Of a DNA stretch of 64,000 bases, positions 1 to 11,826 are shown one piece after another; the first letter of the stretch is position 1; the number at the start of each line of letters is the position of its first letter. This stretch comes from Leptodontidium sp. MPI-SDFR-AT-0119 (Eukaryota; Ascomycota; Leotiomycetes; Helotiales; Leptodontidiaceae): positions 248,001 through 312,000 of the forward strand of contig JAHLEZ010000024.1 in NCBI GenBank assembly GCA_020726505.1, given 5' to 3'. Under the pieces are notes generated by a model that ran no database searches, had not been told where the DNA came from, and saw only the letters and a program-made list of their open reading frames with translations. Position numbers and translations under genes: made by a program.

Positions 1-514
1 GTTGGAATCTTACAATCCAAAAAGCAGGACCGAATGTTGTAATCGGTAGGTCCCACATGTGGACCCCTAGCCCGTAGTGGAGATCTTTGAATGAGTCAGT
101 AGATGACAGCTGCTTGAATATCTCATAAGAGCCTACTCACTAACTATTCTAGTAATGGAGAGAGCTATGGACAGGAGCTATATCAGTGACAAATTATAAG
201 TATTCGATATGTGGTCGTTGATATAAAGGTTCATACCCATCCTAGGATTATTGCATCTGGACTCAATCAGTTCAATCACCATCTTCTGATATTTGAGGAT
301 ACTTACAATCGTCATAGGCTATGGCGTTAACAATCACCCTCCTTGTATATATTCGCAAAGCAACAACCAAACTTGCAAACGGGAGGAAGATCGCAATCAC
401 GATAACAAGGTGATGTCCGATAGATTCAGGATTCTCGAAGTTCGGACGAACCCCAGCTGGAGGAGGGAGAACCCCGACGATCTCTTGTCTTGTTGGTAAA
501 GGAGTAGGATTCAT
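1..514 (-). CDS. Fungal rhodopsin-like (PTH11-related) integral membrane protein, 5' part
   Basis: Runs leftwards off the window. The start at 514 gives a short polar N-terminus and then a hydrophobic first membrane segment (about residues 27-45), followed by RIYTRR and AYDD. The first exon ends at 307 with phase 1 on a GTAAGT donor, as expected for the usual DDW motif of this family split by an intron. Near the window edge the same strand encodes YGLGVHMWDLP, the family's conserved G-x-G-x-H-x-W-D motif, in an exon ending beyond base 1. The exon(s) for the second membrane helix between about 135 and 300 could not be resolved, so the gene may be intact or damaged there. Members are seven-helix proteins of the plasma membrane, some acting as G-protein-coupled-receptor-like sensors; the ligand is unknown. 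Confidence 0.65.
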
Positions 515-1139
515 GGTTTCTCTTTTCAATGAGAGCAAGCAGAGAAGGCTTCCGTATGAATTTAGTACGGTTTTGAGATTCGAAAAATGCGATTTGTTGC
601 AGAATGATGAAACTACAAATAGAATAAAACAGAAACGGACGACAAGTTCCCAGATATATCTGATGCAACCTAGAACTCTGGGCACGTGCGGATCGCTTCT
701 GAGACGAATAAAAAGCAACCAAAGCCACAACCAGAACTGAAAGTCAAAAAGAATGAGTCGCTGCCAATCATAGTGACTGCAGCCGTCGAGGACCAGGGGA
801 TAGCTTTTCAACCAAGACTACCAATTTCACAGATTATGCAGGGGCTTTGGCGTTTTCTGGGGATAAGTGCGTGAGCACCTCGCCGCACTCTGCGGTGTGG
901 CTGTTTTCTCCACTATTTTCCTTAATCAGCTAGGCAGAATGCTGGCGGTGACCTTAGACCCCAGGTAAGTCTTGTTGTCACCGCCTAATTCTGCCCGTAC
1001 CTTTCAACTCAAACATTGACAGAAAAACCCCCGATCAGCCCACTTGATTGAGATATCACAGCTATTTTAACCCTCGTTAATTTTATTTTAATCTGGTTGC
1101 GGGTGCGGGGCTTAGGTTTTTGTGCCCGCGAGTTTGACC
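515..1139. other. Intergenic, upstream of the rhodopsin-like gene
   Basis: No convincing coding sequence on either strand. It would hold the promoter of the leftward rhodopsin-like gene. It contains the small inverted repeat listed separately and ends at the left arm of the degraded element that follows. Confidence 0.5.
933..996. repeat. Short imperfect inverted repeat (MITE-like hairpin)
   Basis: Bases 933-952 and the reverse complement of 977-996 match at most positions (both contain GGCAGAAT and GGCGGTGAC), leaving a loop of about 24 bases. It looks like a small foldback remnant; no target duplication was identified. Confidence 0.4.
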
Positions 1140-1848
1140 AGCTATCCCTTCGTCCGGTGAGACATTGCCCAGCGCTAAGCAGGGGGGTGCGGGCCAGCTA
1201 TCCATAAGCGAGGGAGGGGCATACTGCATTATTTTATGTACCTTTACATACAAATTTCTTAGTAAGGTACATGCGACTGATGAAAATTCGCCCAACACTC
1301 CCCCACCTTAGACAAAGAAATATTATAAAAGTCACATTCGCTATACGACCTCCCCGAGAGAGTATGTACTAGCTTTCCTAGTACCTTCTACTGCTTTCCT
1401 ATATAAATACACCAAACATAGCAGCTACGTTTAGGGAGCTTCTTCCGAAAGTAGATATATAATAAGTTCGAATTGAAGAGCCTCTTTTCTCCTAAGTTAA
1501 TATACAATTGAGTAAGTTGTGCCTTTGTTAAATAAGCTAGGAGCTATTAACACAACTTTACTTTAAATTATAAGTGAGTTAATTGTCATTAATTATTAGT
1601 ATATAATAAATATAACCTATATACGTTAATACTGGCTATATTAAGTAACTTGTTGCGCACTAGCGCAGTTCTTTGGTCTGGTGCATGCTTGCGTAAGCAT
1701 TCCAGGTATATAAACCCAGTCTCCAGCTCCTCTCTTCAAGGGGATAACGCTCAATTTAATCAATCTTTGAACACACTTTCCAAAACCTCATCTGATCGTA
1801 GAATCTTTCAAGCCCCCTGAACCTCTGCTCGTCTTCTGCACGACATAA

Positions 1849-2064
1849 CTAATAAAAAAGAGGCCACTAATTTCGTAGAGTAGCTCGATAAGCCTCATAT
1901 ACTTCCCTGAATTGATTAGCTAAATCAACTCCTCTTATATAATGATTATAATTATTAATAAATCGCGGAATCTTCAGCTCTTTTGTATACTCCTCCCTAA
2001 ATACGTATCTAACGATTCGGCTATTTGTTGATGTCCTTAACGGCCTCTTTCGTTTTTTCGTCAC
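1849..2064 (-). pseudogene. piggyBac-type transposase C-terminal relic (DDE_Tnp_1_7)
   Basis: The minus strand encodes IPRFINNYNHYIRGVDLANQ, the diagnostic C-terminal block of the DDE_Tnp_1_7 (piggyBac) transposase family, preceded by a basic KKRKRPLRTSTNSR stretch. The frame then meets TAG at 1867-1869 and a second TAG about five codons later. In the family this position reads N-W-W-P-L-F-Y-W, so both stops look like TGG-to-TAG changes, the G-to-A class expected from RIP. The upstream catalytic part was not recognised. This is a non-functional relic inside the inverted-repeat element. Confidence 0.7.
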
Positions 2065-2457
2065 TTAATTATCTACTTAATCTATGGTATAAATATTACT
2101 TAAAGCTAGAATAATATTATTATCTTGTTATGCTAAATAAAGCGTGTTCCCTATTACTTTTGTAAATAAGGTGTTTTATAATATAAAGTTAGTATATCGC
2201 TTCTTTAAAATAGCGAAATTTAATAGTAATTGCGTATGTAGGCGTATAGTACTAATAGCATTATAACCACAGGCCCGAAGCTCTTTAAAAAGGGGTATAA
2301 AAGTGAAGTAGTTGTTAAGATAGACTGATAGGCGTTTTCGTGGTAGAGAGAGTACTAAAGACCGTATAAGAGACCCTATTAGAGTAAGCTTTAGATGCTT
2401 AACTAGAGATTACAATCCCTTGGCTTTAGAGCTCTATACCCAATTATATAAGTACCT

Positions 2458-2836
2458 TGTCACGATCTGAGGAATCACGTGTGTCTTGGCCCTGAGGCTC
2501 GGCAGCCTAGCTGCACAGAGAAGCCAAGACAGTGTGGGAACGAACTGCATGCGAGTTCTCGCGCACTGCAAATTTAGCGTCAGCCGTAGGGAATGAATCA
2601 CGGGACTACGGTCACGGGAAAAGGATCCCAGGATCCCGCACTCAGTCGAAGTTCTATATAAACAGAGTAGTTTCCCATGTAGTAGAGCTTCGTGCTCAAA
2701 TTCATATAGCAGTTTAACCATTGCTTGTAACATCTCAATTCCAATTGAGAACCGAACCTCTTGTGACTTTACTTCTTAGCTGATACCAACCGACGGGCCT
2801 GTACGCCGCGTACCAGTCAGACCCAGGAACGTTACA
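2458..2836 (+). repeat. Solo LTR (379 bp) with 5-bp target duplication
   Basis: The sequence begins TGTCACGATC and ends GTTACA, the TG...CA boundaries of a long terminal repeat. It is flanked on both sides by an exact TACCT (2453-2457 and 2837-2841), the 5-bp duplication made by Ty3/Gypsy- or Copia-type integrases. A TATA-like box sits at about 2655-2662. No internal retrotransposon genes are present, so this is a solo LTR left by recombination. It interrupts the older inverted-repeat element. Confidence 0.85.
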
Positions 2837-4097
2837 TACCTATGGTCTGCGATTCTGAATATCTTATACCCTTGCTTGATTAGTGTTGGTATCTAACCAA
2901 GGTTCGATACCTGATATCAGGGTGACAAAGAATACAACAAGTGAAGTTTGATCAAGTATATTCCGTGTGTCCCTTTCGTACGAAAGGGAAAGCTACCTTA
3001 AATACATCAAGTACCAAACCCTGTAGCTCGTATAAGCATTACTCGTACGAAACCAGGAGGCAAGGTATGAAACCAAGCTTCATTTGGCCAGGAGAGACGA
3101 CTATCTTTGGAAGCTGTCAGAGTAAGAGAATGCCCCTCAGCTAAGGCTATCCCAACAATTAGTTTATTCGGCATCTTGTACGTGTGTAAGGATCTAATAC
3201 AAATTAGGAGGGGTAAATTAATACACAAAAGCGGGGTACTTACTTTCTAAAACAACGAACTATAAGCTTATTAATACTAACTTTAGTAGAAGGAAAGTAA
3301 TAACGTTAGTATAAGGCTTTGATTTTCGAAGCAAGAGGCTCTACTTTATATTACCAAATCGTATTTTCAGGCAAATGATAACCAAGGCGCTCGTTATTTT
3401 CGACATTAGAGACGTGATAATATCTCTTGATTTCTTCATACCAAACGAGTATAATATAAGCCGAAATTGAATGTATTAGACCCTGATCGTTGTTTATATT
3501 CTAATATATATTAATACGAGGCTCCCCGTGGATTCTCATAAATACTAATACCCCCAAAAAGACATATATTTCCTCCGGAACCATATCATACCATTCCCGC
3601 GCTCTTTCTTATTTAACTCGTATTCGTTGTAGGTTCGCATAGTGATTCGTATTAGACGTAATAATCTAAGGAAGAGCAGGCGTAAATAATAAGGTAAAGT
3701 AATCGAATAGATATGCAGATACAAGGAAAGATAATAGTAAAGTCGCTGTGGCAGGCCGCGGGGGTTCGCATTCAAAGGGATCAAAAGTGACGCTTGTAAT
3801 TAGTCCGAATTCGTCTAATATCTCTTATAGAGATGAAGGTTTGGCCTTCTTTTTAGGGGGGAAAGTATCATTGTCACTGGAATCGACGTCGTCAAGAGAG
3901 TGCTTCATTTTAATAAATCAAACGCGTAATAGGAATACAATTTGATCAAGTTAACGCGTGAATTCATCAACGCGATGTACTTTCTTATGTAAATTGTATG
4001 CAAAGGTACATAAAATAATGCGCGGTCCCGCTCTTGTGGCCGGCCCGCACCCCCCTGCTTAGCGCTGGGTAATGTCTCACCGGACGAAGGGATAGCT

Positions 4098-5394
4098 GAG
4101 TCGCGAGTCAAGTACTACAGCAGCTAAGATTGTTGGCTGCCAACTTTGCGCCACGGGAAACTGCCGGTCTCTCGGTAGGGACTCGGAACCACTACTGTAG
4201 CCGACCAATTCCCAGGAGTGCGGCATTTTTTCTCGTTCGGGAGAGGGGGTGTCTCTGGCTGTTCGCACAAGGCGTTTCCCGGCATATCTGAGAGATTTAA
4301 TGCATGGAGCCGAAGTTTCTTGGATTGACAAAGTTCTCGAGCTGGCTTAGTCCAAAGGAGAGTGCCCGTCAATGAAATCTTCCCTCAATGAAAAACAGCG
4401 GCTTGATCTGCACCAGCCACCGCTTCTCCATTTTGCGGCGTTGGACAATGGCTACCGGACGAGGGGATAGTGGCGGAGCGCTCCCTTTACCGTAGGAACT
4501 GTGTTGCAACGAGTCAGAGCAAATTGTGTCTGATATTTTGCTTGCAACAATTCGCGCCGAGCTATCGATTCTCGCGTTATTTTCGATTGCGACGACGACT
4601 CGGTTCCACTACTAGTGCAACGGCGTGGCTCCGCGAGGCTGACGGGGAAGTCGGAAACGATGGCCAAACTGGTTCCCGTCGGGTAAAAGAACAAAAAAAG
4701 GGGAAATTCCAACCGCATGGTGGTATCTTCCGACCGACCAGGATTCCAGATACAGTAGTAGCCTTAGTTCACAGCCTTGAGCAGCTCCACTACCAAATAA
4801 ACAGCCTCCGAAGAGGGTTTTGGGTCACTGGCCGTGTTGCTGTTGGCGCCTGACATACGTGTAAACCAAGTCGAGACCGTCCTTTCGAGTCATTCTGCCT
4901 CTGACATGTGATTACTTCATAATGTACCCTTCCCCATATCGTTTGCAAGCGTTGCCTGTACTGTGATTCCATGACGGTACAGGAAAGCCATCATACGGAA
5001 GGATGGGTTATGGCAAACTCAACGGCACCAATCGAAAATTGGGTCGCTTGTGAGGTATTAACACAGGTGGCGATCAAGCATGAATTTGCATGCCACAGCA
5101 GCCACAAAGCTAATAACAATTTCCAGCTTAATAATAAGGCTATAGAGCTTAGATACGATTTTGTCATATATGGTAGGGGCAATAAAAGCTGTATAATAGA
5201 GCTGTGCTTGAGGGACTCTGTTGTGTTATAAAAGGAGACTGCCCGCAGATTCAGCGAAAAGCCGATAGTGCGAGCGTAATTTTTAATGGGATAGGTTTAG
5301 AGTGTTTAAGAGCAGCTACGGAGTATAACATCTATAAAAGTATAGAAACCCTCGATGTGTGCATAGAGTTTAAGTTGCTTAAAGTCAAAGTACC
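4098..5394. other. Repeat-derived intergenic stretch
   Basis: No gene recognised; open frames here are short and lack family features. At about 4454-4470 there is another copy of the element terminus motif, ACCGGACGAGGGGATAG, almost identical to the ends of the 1140-4097 inverted repeats. This suggests the tail of a related element. The rest is unannotated. Confidence 0.45.
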
Positions 5395-5482
5395 TGTCGT
5401 TTTCTCGGCACACTTGGCTTCTCTGTGCAGCGAGGCTGCCGATCCTCAGGGCCAAGACACGCGTGATCCCCAGATCGTGACA
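5395..5482 (-). repeat. LTR fragment related to the solo LTR
   Basis: The reverse complement starts TGTCACGATC at 5482. It stays closely similar to the first roughly 75 bp of the solo LTR at 2458 (shared blocks include GTGTCTTGGCCCTGAGG and CTGCACAGAGAAGCCAAG) before diverging. No matching 3' end or target duplication was found, so it is either a truncated or heavily diverged LTR in the opposite orientation. Confidence 0.65.
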
Positions 5483-6660
5483 AATATTTAGAACGGACAT
5501 TTAGATCCTCTTACTTGTCTTTCAAGCTGGTCCTTTGCTCTCCTTATATCAGAGTGGCCTTTGCCTTCAAATATCTTAGGTCCCACATCAGTGATTAAAT
5601 ATCCATGTGCAGGACCTCAGGAAAGTATTGGGAGCGCAAGCTCTCGCATTAAAAGCAGCAAAATTTATGAGAAACACTGGGCTTCTTGGGCAATTCGAAG
5701 CCATTCCACAGACACCGTAATCACAGGCTATGCACTGGGAACTATTTAGGGTACAGTGAACTAGAAATCGGACTGGAATTGGGAAGCGAAGTAGAGGGGA
5801 TGAGATGCTGGAACCATGACAGCCAGGCAAGAAGAAATTAGGGGCATGTAAATATTTGTTAGCGTGTGACAATTGACATGTGACCGTTGAGTCACATGAT
5901 TGAATCATCACATAAGGCAGTGGCAGTTCTACCTAGTTTGTAGTGTTGGAGCCTACTGCTGCCTGTCGTTCAGATGCTCTATATAAGCATCAATAGCTGT
6001 AGTCTCAATACGATAACTCAAACCAAATTCATGAATCGTTCTATATGCCACTAAGCGCGCCAAGCCAGCTTACCCAACCTGCATTGCTAACAATATTGAT
6101 AGCTACTGATGGTCAGGTGATCACGCACTGACCAATATGCCGCATGAGCGACCATTGGTCGCTGGGATCGGTCTATGAATCAATCAATCAATCAATCAGC
6201 CCGTAAAGCGCAGGTGTGAGTATTATCTTCAACCAACATATCGGTTTCGAGTCGGAGATAGGCTGGGGAGAGGGCTGGGATACTCCACAAGCAGGTGTGT
6301 GCCATGCTGTGCCATGGATGTGCGGCTGATGCCCAGTCGGACCTGCATTGCTTGATGGAGCTTGGTTGAGCTTGTTCTGGTTGCTGTGCCTTGGTTCCGG
6401 ATCGTGCGTACAGCTTGGGTGGATGGGCAGGGAAGAAGAGCAGGGGATGGAAGAGAGGGGAGCTGCATATGATAGCTATCTATCTATCTATCATGACAGG
6501 CGAGAGGCCGAGGACGGAGGAGTCGATGGGTGGATAAATAAATAGGTCGGGGCTTCCGCTGTCAGAAAGCTGTGTGTGCGCTGCTGTAGATTGAACTCTC
6601 TTGGTTTTTGGTTCGTCTAATTGATATATTTACATCATTGCAACCTTGTCAATTGTCGAG
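5483..6660. other. Intergenic, upstream of the SurE-like gene
   Basis: No gene recognised. It carries a tetranucleotide microsatellite, AATC x5 at 6178-6197, and TATC x4 at 6477-6492. The last few hundred bases would hold the promoter and 5' UTR of the SurE-like gene. Confidence 0.5.
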
Positions 6661-8030
6661 ATGAAGTTCTCTGCTGGGATCGCGGTGGCGAGTATGCTTG
6701 CTTTGGGCAATGGGTTGGATATTTTGATTAGTGTGAGTTAATACCTTCTTCGTCTTTCCCTGGAAAGTGTTAGATGTTTGAGGATTTCAACTTGAAGTTT
6801 CGGTCAAGCTCCTCCTTTTTTACTCAGTCTTGAATTAATGTTGGAGCAATTGCTGACGAGAAATAGAACGACGATGGTTTTGGAACGGCCAACATCCGTG
6901 AGCTGTACAAAGCTATGAAGGCTTTCGGACATAATGTATACATCGTCGCCAGTGTGGTCAATCAGAGTGGTACAGGTGGAACAGTGGTGTATACCAAGGA
7001 GAAGAACTTGACTGCTGATAGCGAGTTTGGTAAGTCTGCTCAATCAATTCTCTCCCATCTGGTCACAATTGCTAACAGGAATGAATTTAGGTATCGTCAA
7101 AGCCGGCGCCCCCTCAATCGGTCCTGATCCCATGGACAGCCACATTTGGTATTACAACGGTACACCATCTGCTTGTGTCCAAGTTGCCTTGGATTACGTC
7201 CTACCCCGCCACACGAACCTCACGACATTTGACCTCGTGCTCAGCGGCCCCAATTATGGACTAAAGCTCGGACCATTCCTCTACACTCTCGCTGGTACAC
7301 TTGGAGCAACCTACACCGCAGTTGAGCGTGGCATCCCAGCCATCGGAATCTCAGGAGCATATAGAGTCCAAACGCCCTACTACTGGGTCAACGAGACCAC
7401 AGCTGCAGGCCTCGATGACCCCGCTACCATCATGGGACAATTGAGCGCCAACCAAGCCCAGCAACTCATCACCAACGTCGCCAAAGCCGGTGGTGGACGT
7501 CTCCTTCCTCTCGGCTACGGAATCAATGTCAACATCCCCCTCATCACCTCTTTCAAATCAGATAACTGCACCAACCCACCTTTCATCCAATCACGCTTCA
7601 CAGGCGGCGCAGTCGTCGACCTAGCACTCTTCAACGAAACAACCGGTCTCTTCAGCTACGGCGACGACATTAACCCAGGCGTCAACCAATGTATTCACGG
7701 GGATTGCTCGCTTCCTGGCGAGACCGATGTTTTGAAGAAGAATTGCCAGAGTGCTGTTAGTGTGTTTACTGTCGATTATGATGCCATGCCCCGATTGGAG
7801 GTCCGTGTACTAGTGGACCTGATGTGAGGAGTCTTTTGATGCCGCTTGTGCAGTACGCGAATTCGACCTCGCTTGTTGGGGGCTTGAATGTTACGATTCC
7901 CGGAAATACAACGACAGTTGCGAGTCCGACTCTCACACCGAGTCCAGTGACGGGAAGTGATGCTAGAAGAGTGTTACATGGGTTGATGCGCTTTGCTGGG
8001 GTTGTTTCTGCTGTTTTTATGCTGATGTAG
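6661..8030 (+). CDS. SurE-type acid phosphatase / nucleotidase, secreted, GPI-like tail, frameshifted
   Basis: Exons 6661-6732, 6867-7029 and 7091 onward, with canonical introns. The protein opens with a signal peptide (about 20 residues) and then ILISNDDGFG, the SurE metal-binding NDDG motif; LVLSGPNYG (S-G-x-N-x-G) and SGTGG follow. SurE enzymes hydrolyse nucleotide and other phosphomonoesters, so a secreted or cell-surface phosphatase is likely. The main frame stops at 7825-7827, but homology continues in the next frame (PDVRSLLMPLVQYAN) to the stop at 8028-8030. That segment has a Thr/Ser/Pro-rich stretch and a hydrophobic C-terminus typical of GPI anchoring. The frames are separated by a tandem ATGCC-ATGCC at 7781-7790; one unit fewer would join them. 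No plausible intron explains the change. It may be a real lesion or an assembly error. Confidence 0.8.
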
Positions 8031-8879
8031 GAGCTCGAGAGCAGAAAAATTTCTTGTAGACGAAATACCATTTGATATTCTTCATCCTTTCTCTTCCTGT
8101 GTTTAGTTTGCTTTTCTCTCTCAGGACTCTCATGCCTACAGCCGTACAAATAACTAGCCAGATTTTTTTTTTTTGCCCCACCAACCTCTGGAGCGATTTA
8201 CCCCTCGGATTTCCCAGAACCAACTTCACGAATACAACGTTTACTTAAATAAAAAGTTGATCGATGTAAAGTTTGCACTTATGTTATTAATTATATGTAT
8301 GTGACTTTTAATCTGGACGTGTAATTGTGAAGTTATTTAAGGAATTGTAAACGTCGCAAAATTAAGAGGCGGGCAAGTCGCGAGCCACCAAAAGTGCCCG
8401 GTATCAAAGAATTAATTATTACTTAACGAATATCGCGCTGCACAAAATCTGATTTAATCAAAGTGTTTAATTTATGGAAAATTTTATCGCGATTAACTTT
8501 TTATTTTATTAATAGGTGTTGTTATGAAGTTGTCGGTGGCCCTCAAATGGATTTGGAGGGGTGAATCGCTCCAAGGGTGCGGCTCGCTTGAAAGTCAAAA
8601 TTCCGGCTAGTTAGTTGTACAGCTGTATCAACAAAATGCGGTGAATCTGAGCCCGCTTGTTTCAGCCTCAGAAGATGGCTTTTCCTGACGTATCTCATTT
8701 GTGGACTCTCTTTTGAGACATGTCGTGCAACCTGCACCGTGCGTGGCATTGCAGAACAGGGCAGACCTTGTGTGCCTTGTATCGCCCTGCTGAGCTTTCT
8801 TCCTCTTCCTGTCCTTCTCCAAACATGCCCTCCTATCTCCCGGCCTCTGGCAAGTAATGCAACGAAGTCGGTCTTCATC
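8031..8879. other. Intergenic, AT-rich in the middle
   Basis: Holds the 3' end of the SurE-like gene, an oligo-T run near 8162-8173, an AT-rich core around 8230-8520 and the upstream region of the ankyrin gene. No additional gene recognised. Confidence 0.5.
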
Positions 8880-11582
8880 ATGGATCCATTATCAATATCT
8901 GCAAGTATCGTTGCTTTAATCGGAGCAGCGACAACGGTCGTGCGAGGGGTTGACAAGCTCCAAACATTGCGCCATGCTCCTGCGGAATTGAAGGCCCTGC
9001 TGAATGAAGTAAGTGAAAGGCAGCAACCCGCTCTACCCAACTATTAAATTAACGGTTAATAGGTTGCAGATCTTCAAGTCGTACTGACAAGTGTGATAGA
9101 ATCCCTTGAATGCCTTCGTGGACCCCAGATTCCCCAGGATGCTCTACGAAACCTACCTGACATGATAGATCGAGCAACGAAGACGATCGAGGATTTGAAT
9201 AGCTTCGTTTCTGGTGATCTGCTCAAGGGCGATCCGAATCCAGCAGGTGGCGTTCTTAAAGTATCTCGCAGAACATGGCTCGGCAAAGAAAAGAAGCTCG
9301 CAGCTTTTCGAGGCTCAATCAAAGAGTGCAAGGAAAATCTGGGCATTGTTCTGCTATCATCTACCAGGTCAGTCTCACCCTTAAGTTTTCGCAGGAGGTT
9401 TCGCTCTAACACTTCCAAGTCGTATAATTCCACATATGCTACTCAACATTCAAGAAGTCATGCTTGTTGACCGAGACCGTTTCACTCGGTCTGCTGAAGC
9501 CATGGAACAGATGGCCGAACGATTTGCCGCACATCCTGCTCTCGTACAGAGCTTTCTCAAGTCTTGTGGCGCAGATGTAGTCGGTGATGATACCTCGACT
9601 ACACCTACGAATTCACCTGCTTCTCTCGTGGCTAGACCCTCCCCAGAAACGGGCAATACATACCTGAGGATAAAGACTTTCGCCCACACCAACCGCTGCG
9701 AGAAATATTGCAACTGCCAATGCCATGTCCGGTCACGCATCGCCACTCCAAGATGGCTCCAAGGCCTTGTCGGAACATTGTTCTACTCCTATGCCGGAAC
9801 GCCGATACTTAATTCCCCAAAATGCAACTCTCCCCGTTGCCGTCGGTCAATGGTATCGTCAACACAGTTTTGCTATTATTTCCCAACCTGGATGGTCCGA
9901 AAAGCCTTGATATTCACAAGCACTTGGAGAGATGTCACTGGCTCTGGTGCTTCTTGGTCGATACGAGTCCCTCGAGTATTTGACAATTTTCATCCTGCTG
10001 TGAGTTCAATAATAGCTGGTAACTTGGCCAATCTCCAACGCATACTTTCTACACGAGAGATCTCTCCATTTGATATCGACAAGGACGGCGAGTCACTATT
10101 ATATGTAAGTAAGCTTCTCAGGTGTCTTCCATGTATGCACAATTGGGGTTTTTATGTATCGTATTCGGGCCAAGGTCTATTTCAGACAACATGAGCTATG
10201 GGCCATGAGATCAATACCAAGGATATAACGTTAACTGACCGGCTTCTAAAAGTGGGCAGAAAACCACCGGCAAGCAGATATATTTGCCTACCTCATAAGC
10301 ATCGGGGCAGACATGAATCTCAAGAACATTTTTGGGAAGTAAGCAATGTCTTCTCCTGACTGGGAAATGCCGGATGATCAACGCAGCTCCTCTAATACTA
10401 CCACACAGATCGGCTGTAGATATAGTGTGGAACAGACGATTTTCAAACAGTGACGCAGCGTACAACTCTTCTGTGCCTGATATCGATGAAGATTACCCCT
10501 TACAACTAAGCCCAATCCACAAAATCATTCTTGGAATCGCGGAACTGTCACTTCAGCAACAGCTAGAACTTGATTCCTCATATCTAAACAACGTCGATTG
10601 GCTGGGACGAACGCCACTTATGTGGGCTGCAGTACGCGCAGACACAACCAACTTAAGAGTGCTTGTTGAGAACCGAGCAAATGTTTCTGCAACAGACTGC
10701 GAAGGTAAAACTGCATTGCATATTGCAATTGCGACAGGTAGTTACGAATGCGTGAAAATTCTGCTGCAACATGAGGCAGATGTCAATATCTGTGATAAGT
10801 TTGGATATACGCCTCTTCATAGTGCTGCTCGGCCCGAATCTCTCGAAGGCGCTGCAATTATAGAAATGCTATGTAGTCTTGGAGCAAACTTAGAAGCTCT
10901 TGATTTGGCGGGCTGGACACCACTACATTTTGCCGCCTACCAGAACAGAAGCGCCGCCATCTCATCTCTGATAGATTGTGGAGCTAACGTCAACTTTCTC
11001 AATCGGGACGGCGAATCGGCAATTGGATTAGCAATTGAACGTGGTCATATGGATGCCATATGGACCCTCTATCAAAAAGGAGCAGCTCTGAACTGGGATA
11101 TGGCCCACCCGCAGGGCAATGTGCTTGGGACGGCTGCAGTTTACGGATGGATTCAAACCATGGAAGTCCTATCAACCATGAGTCCAGGGAAGCGGATTAT
11201 CTACGACCCAGATATACTGTATGATTTGTATGAGAATATTCGCGTAATTCGATACGTCGGGCCAGAGGAAGATCCAGACGAACTACTCGCCGCATTCGAG
11301 AACCTCCTCGCCAGTACCGGCACACCGAATCCCAACATGAAATACTCGGACGAAGACTACCCCTCCGAGGACGAGTACATGGACGAATCAGATGAAGACG
11401 TAGGATCAGATGGAGACATGGGAACTTGTGAAGACGAGGACTCTGATGGTGAGAGTTCGACAATGAGTTTTCAAGACGCTGTCGGGGAGCAGGAAGTTGC
11501 GAATCTGATGGCTGGAACTACACTCTCGGAACCAGTGCCAGATTATGAGAGCGACGGCAGGGGAACTGTGGCTGGCCCTTGA
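8880..11582 (+). CDS. Ankyrin-repeat protein with fungal STAND-type N-terminal domain
   Basis: Five exons (8880-9008, 9063-9367, 9420-10104, 10253-10338, 10409-11582) join in phase to a predicted 792 aa. The N-terminus MDPLSISASIVALIGAATT followed by a helical region to about residue 220 is the 'fungal N-terminal domain of STAND proteins' type seen on NLR-like and ankyrin proteins. A Cys-rich patch (CEKYCNCQC) lies at about residues 240-250. From about residue 370 there are ankyrin repeats: DIFAYLISIGADMN, then TPLMWAAVRADTTNL, TALHIAIATGSYECV, TPLHSAARPES and TPLHFAAYQNRSA. The tail is strongly acidic (Asp/Glu/Ser-rich, about residues 715-770). No NACHT or NB-ARC nucleotide-binding domain is visible between the two ends. 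Such proteins are often linked to fungal non-self recognition, but the role here is inference. Confidence 0.85.
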
Positions 11583-11826
11583 GTTCCGACTGGAGTCAGG
11601 CTTGGAATGATTGTCAAAAATGGTCTTGTTTGCTTTCAGTCAGGAGTGGCGAGATGTGGGTCCAGTTCCAGATCCAACCCCTGAATCTAAGCGAGGGACA
11701 ATATGAAGGTGCTCATGTCTCTTTTCTATGGAAGTTCAGCTGGCGTTCTAGATACTTGGGATTGGGGCTTTAAGGCGGGGGGTTTTTTTTTGGTGAGCTA
11801 TCTATCACTTCGGCTGCGTTGACGAT
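11583..11826. other. Convergent 3' intergenic gap
   Basis: Short non-coding gap between the ankyrin gene and the hydrolase relic, with an oligo-T run near 11783-11790. Confidence 0.4.

Larger units (their letters stand above)
1140..4097. mobile_element. Degraded DNA transposon region with about 140-bp terminal inverted repeats
   Basis: The arm at 1140-1288 and the reverse complement of 3959-4097 align along almost their whole length. Both begin AGCTATCCCTTCGTCCGG and later share GCATTATTTTATGTACCTTT, with scattered mismatches and one divergent stretch. Between them lie a relic of a piggyBac-type transposase (1849-2064) and a solo LTR inserted later (2458-2836). Much of the interior is AT-rich and stop-laden. 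No target-site duplication is visible at the outer ends, so it is uncertain whether the arms and the transposase relic belong to one original element or to nested ones. Confidence 0.55.

Noticed and set aside
2901..2911. GGTTCGATACC, resembling a tRNA B box
   Set aside because: No A box or cloverleaf could be formed around it; it lies just past the solo LTR. No tRNA was found in the window.
2458..2927. A longer LTR ending in TGACA at 2927, mirroring TGTCA at 2458
   Set aside because: Flanks do not match there, whereas ending at 2836 gives an exact TACCT duplication.
4470..4853. A 127-codon open frame on the plus strand
   Set aside because: Begins inside an element-terminus motif, has biased basic composition and no domain; probably chance.
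7781..7830. An intron explaining the SurE frame change
   Set aside because: The only GT...AG pair is under 30 nt, below fungal intron sizes, whereas one ATGCC unit accounts for the shift exactly.
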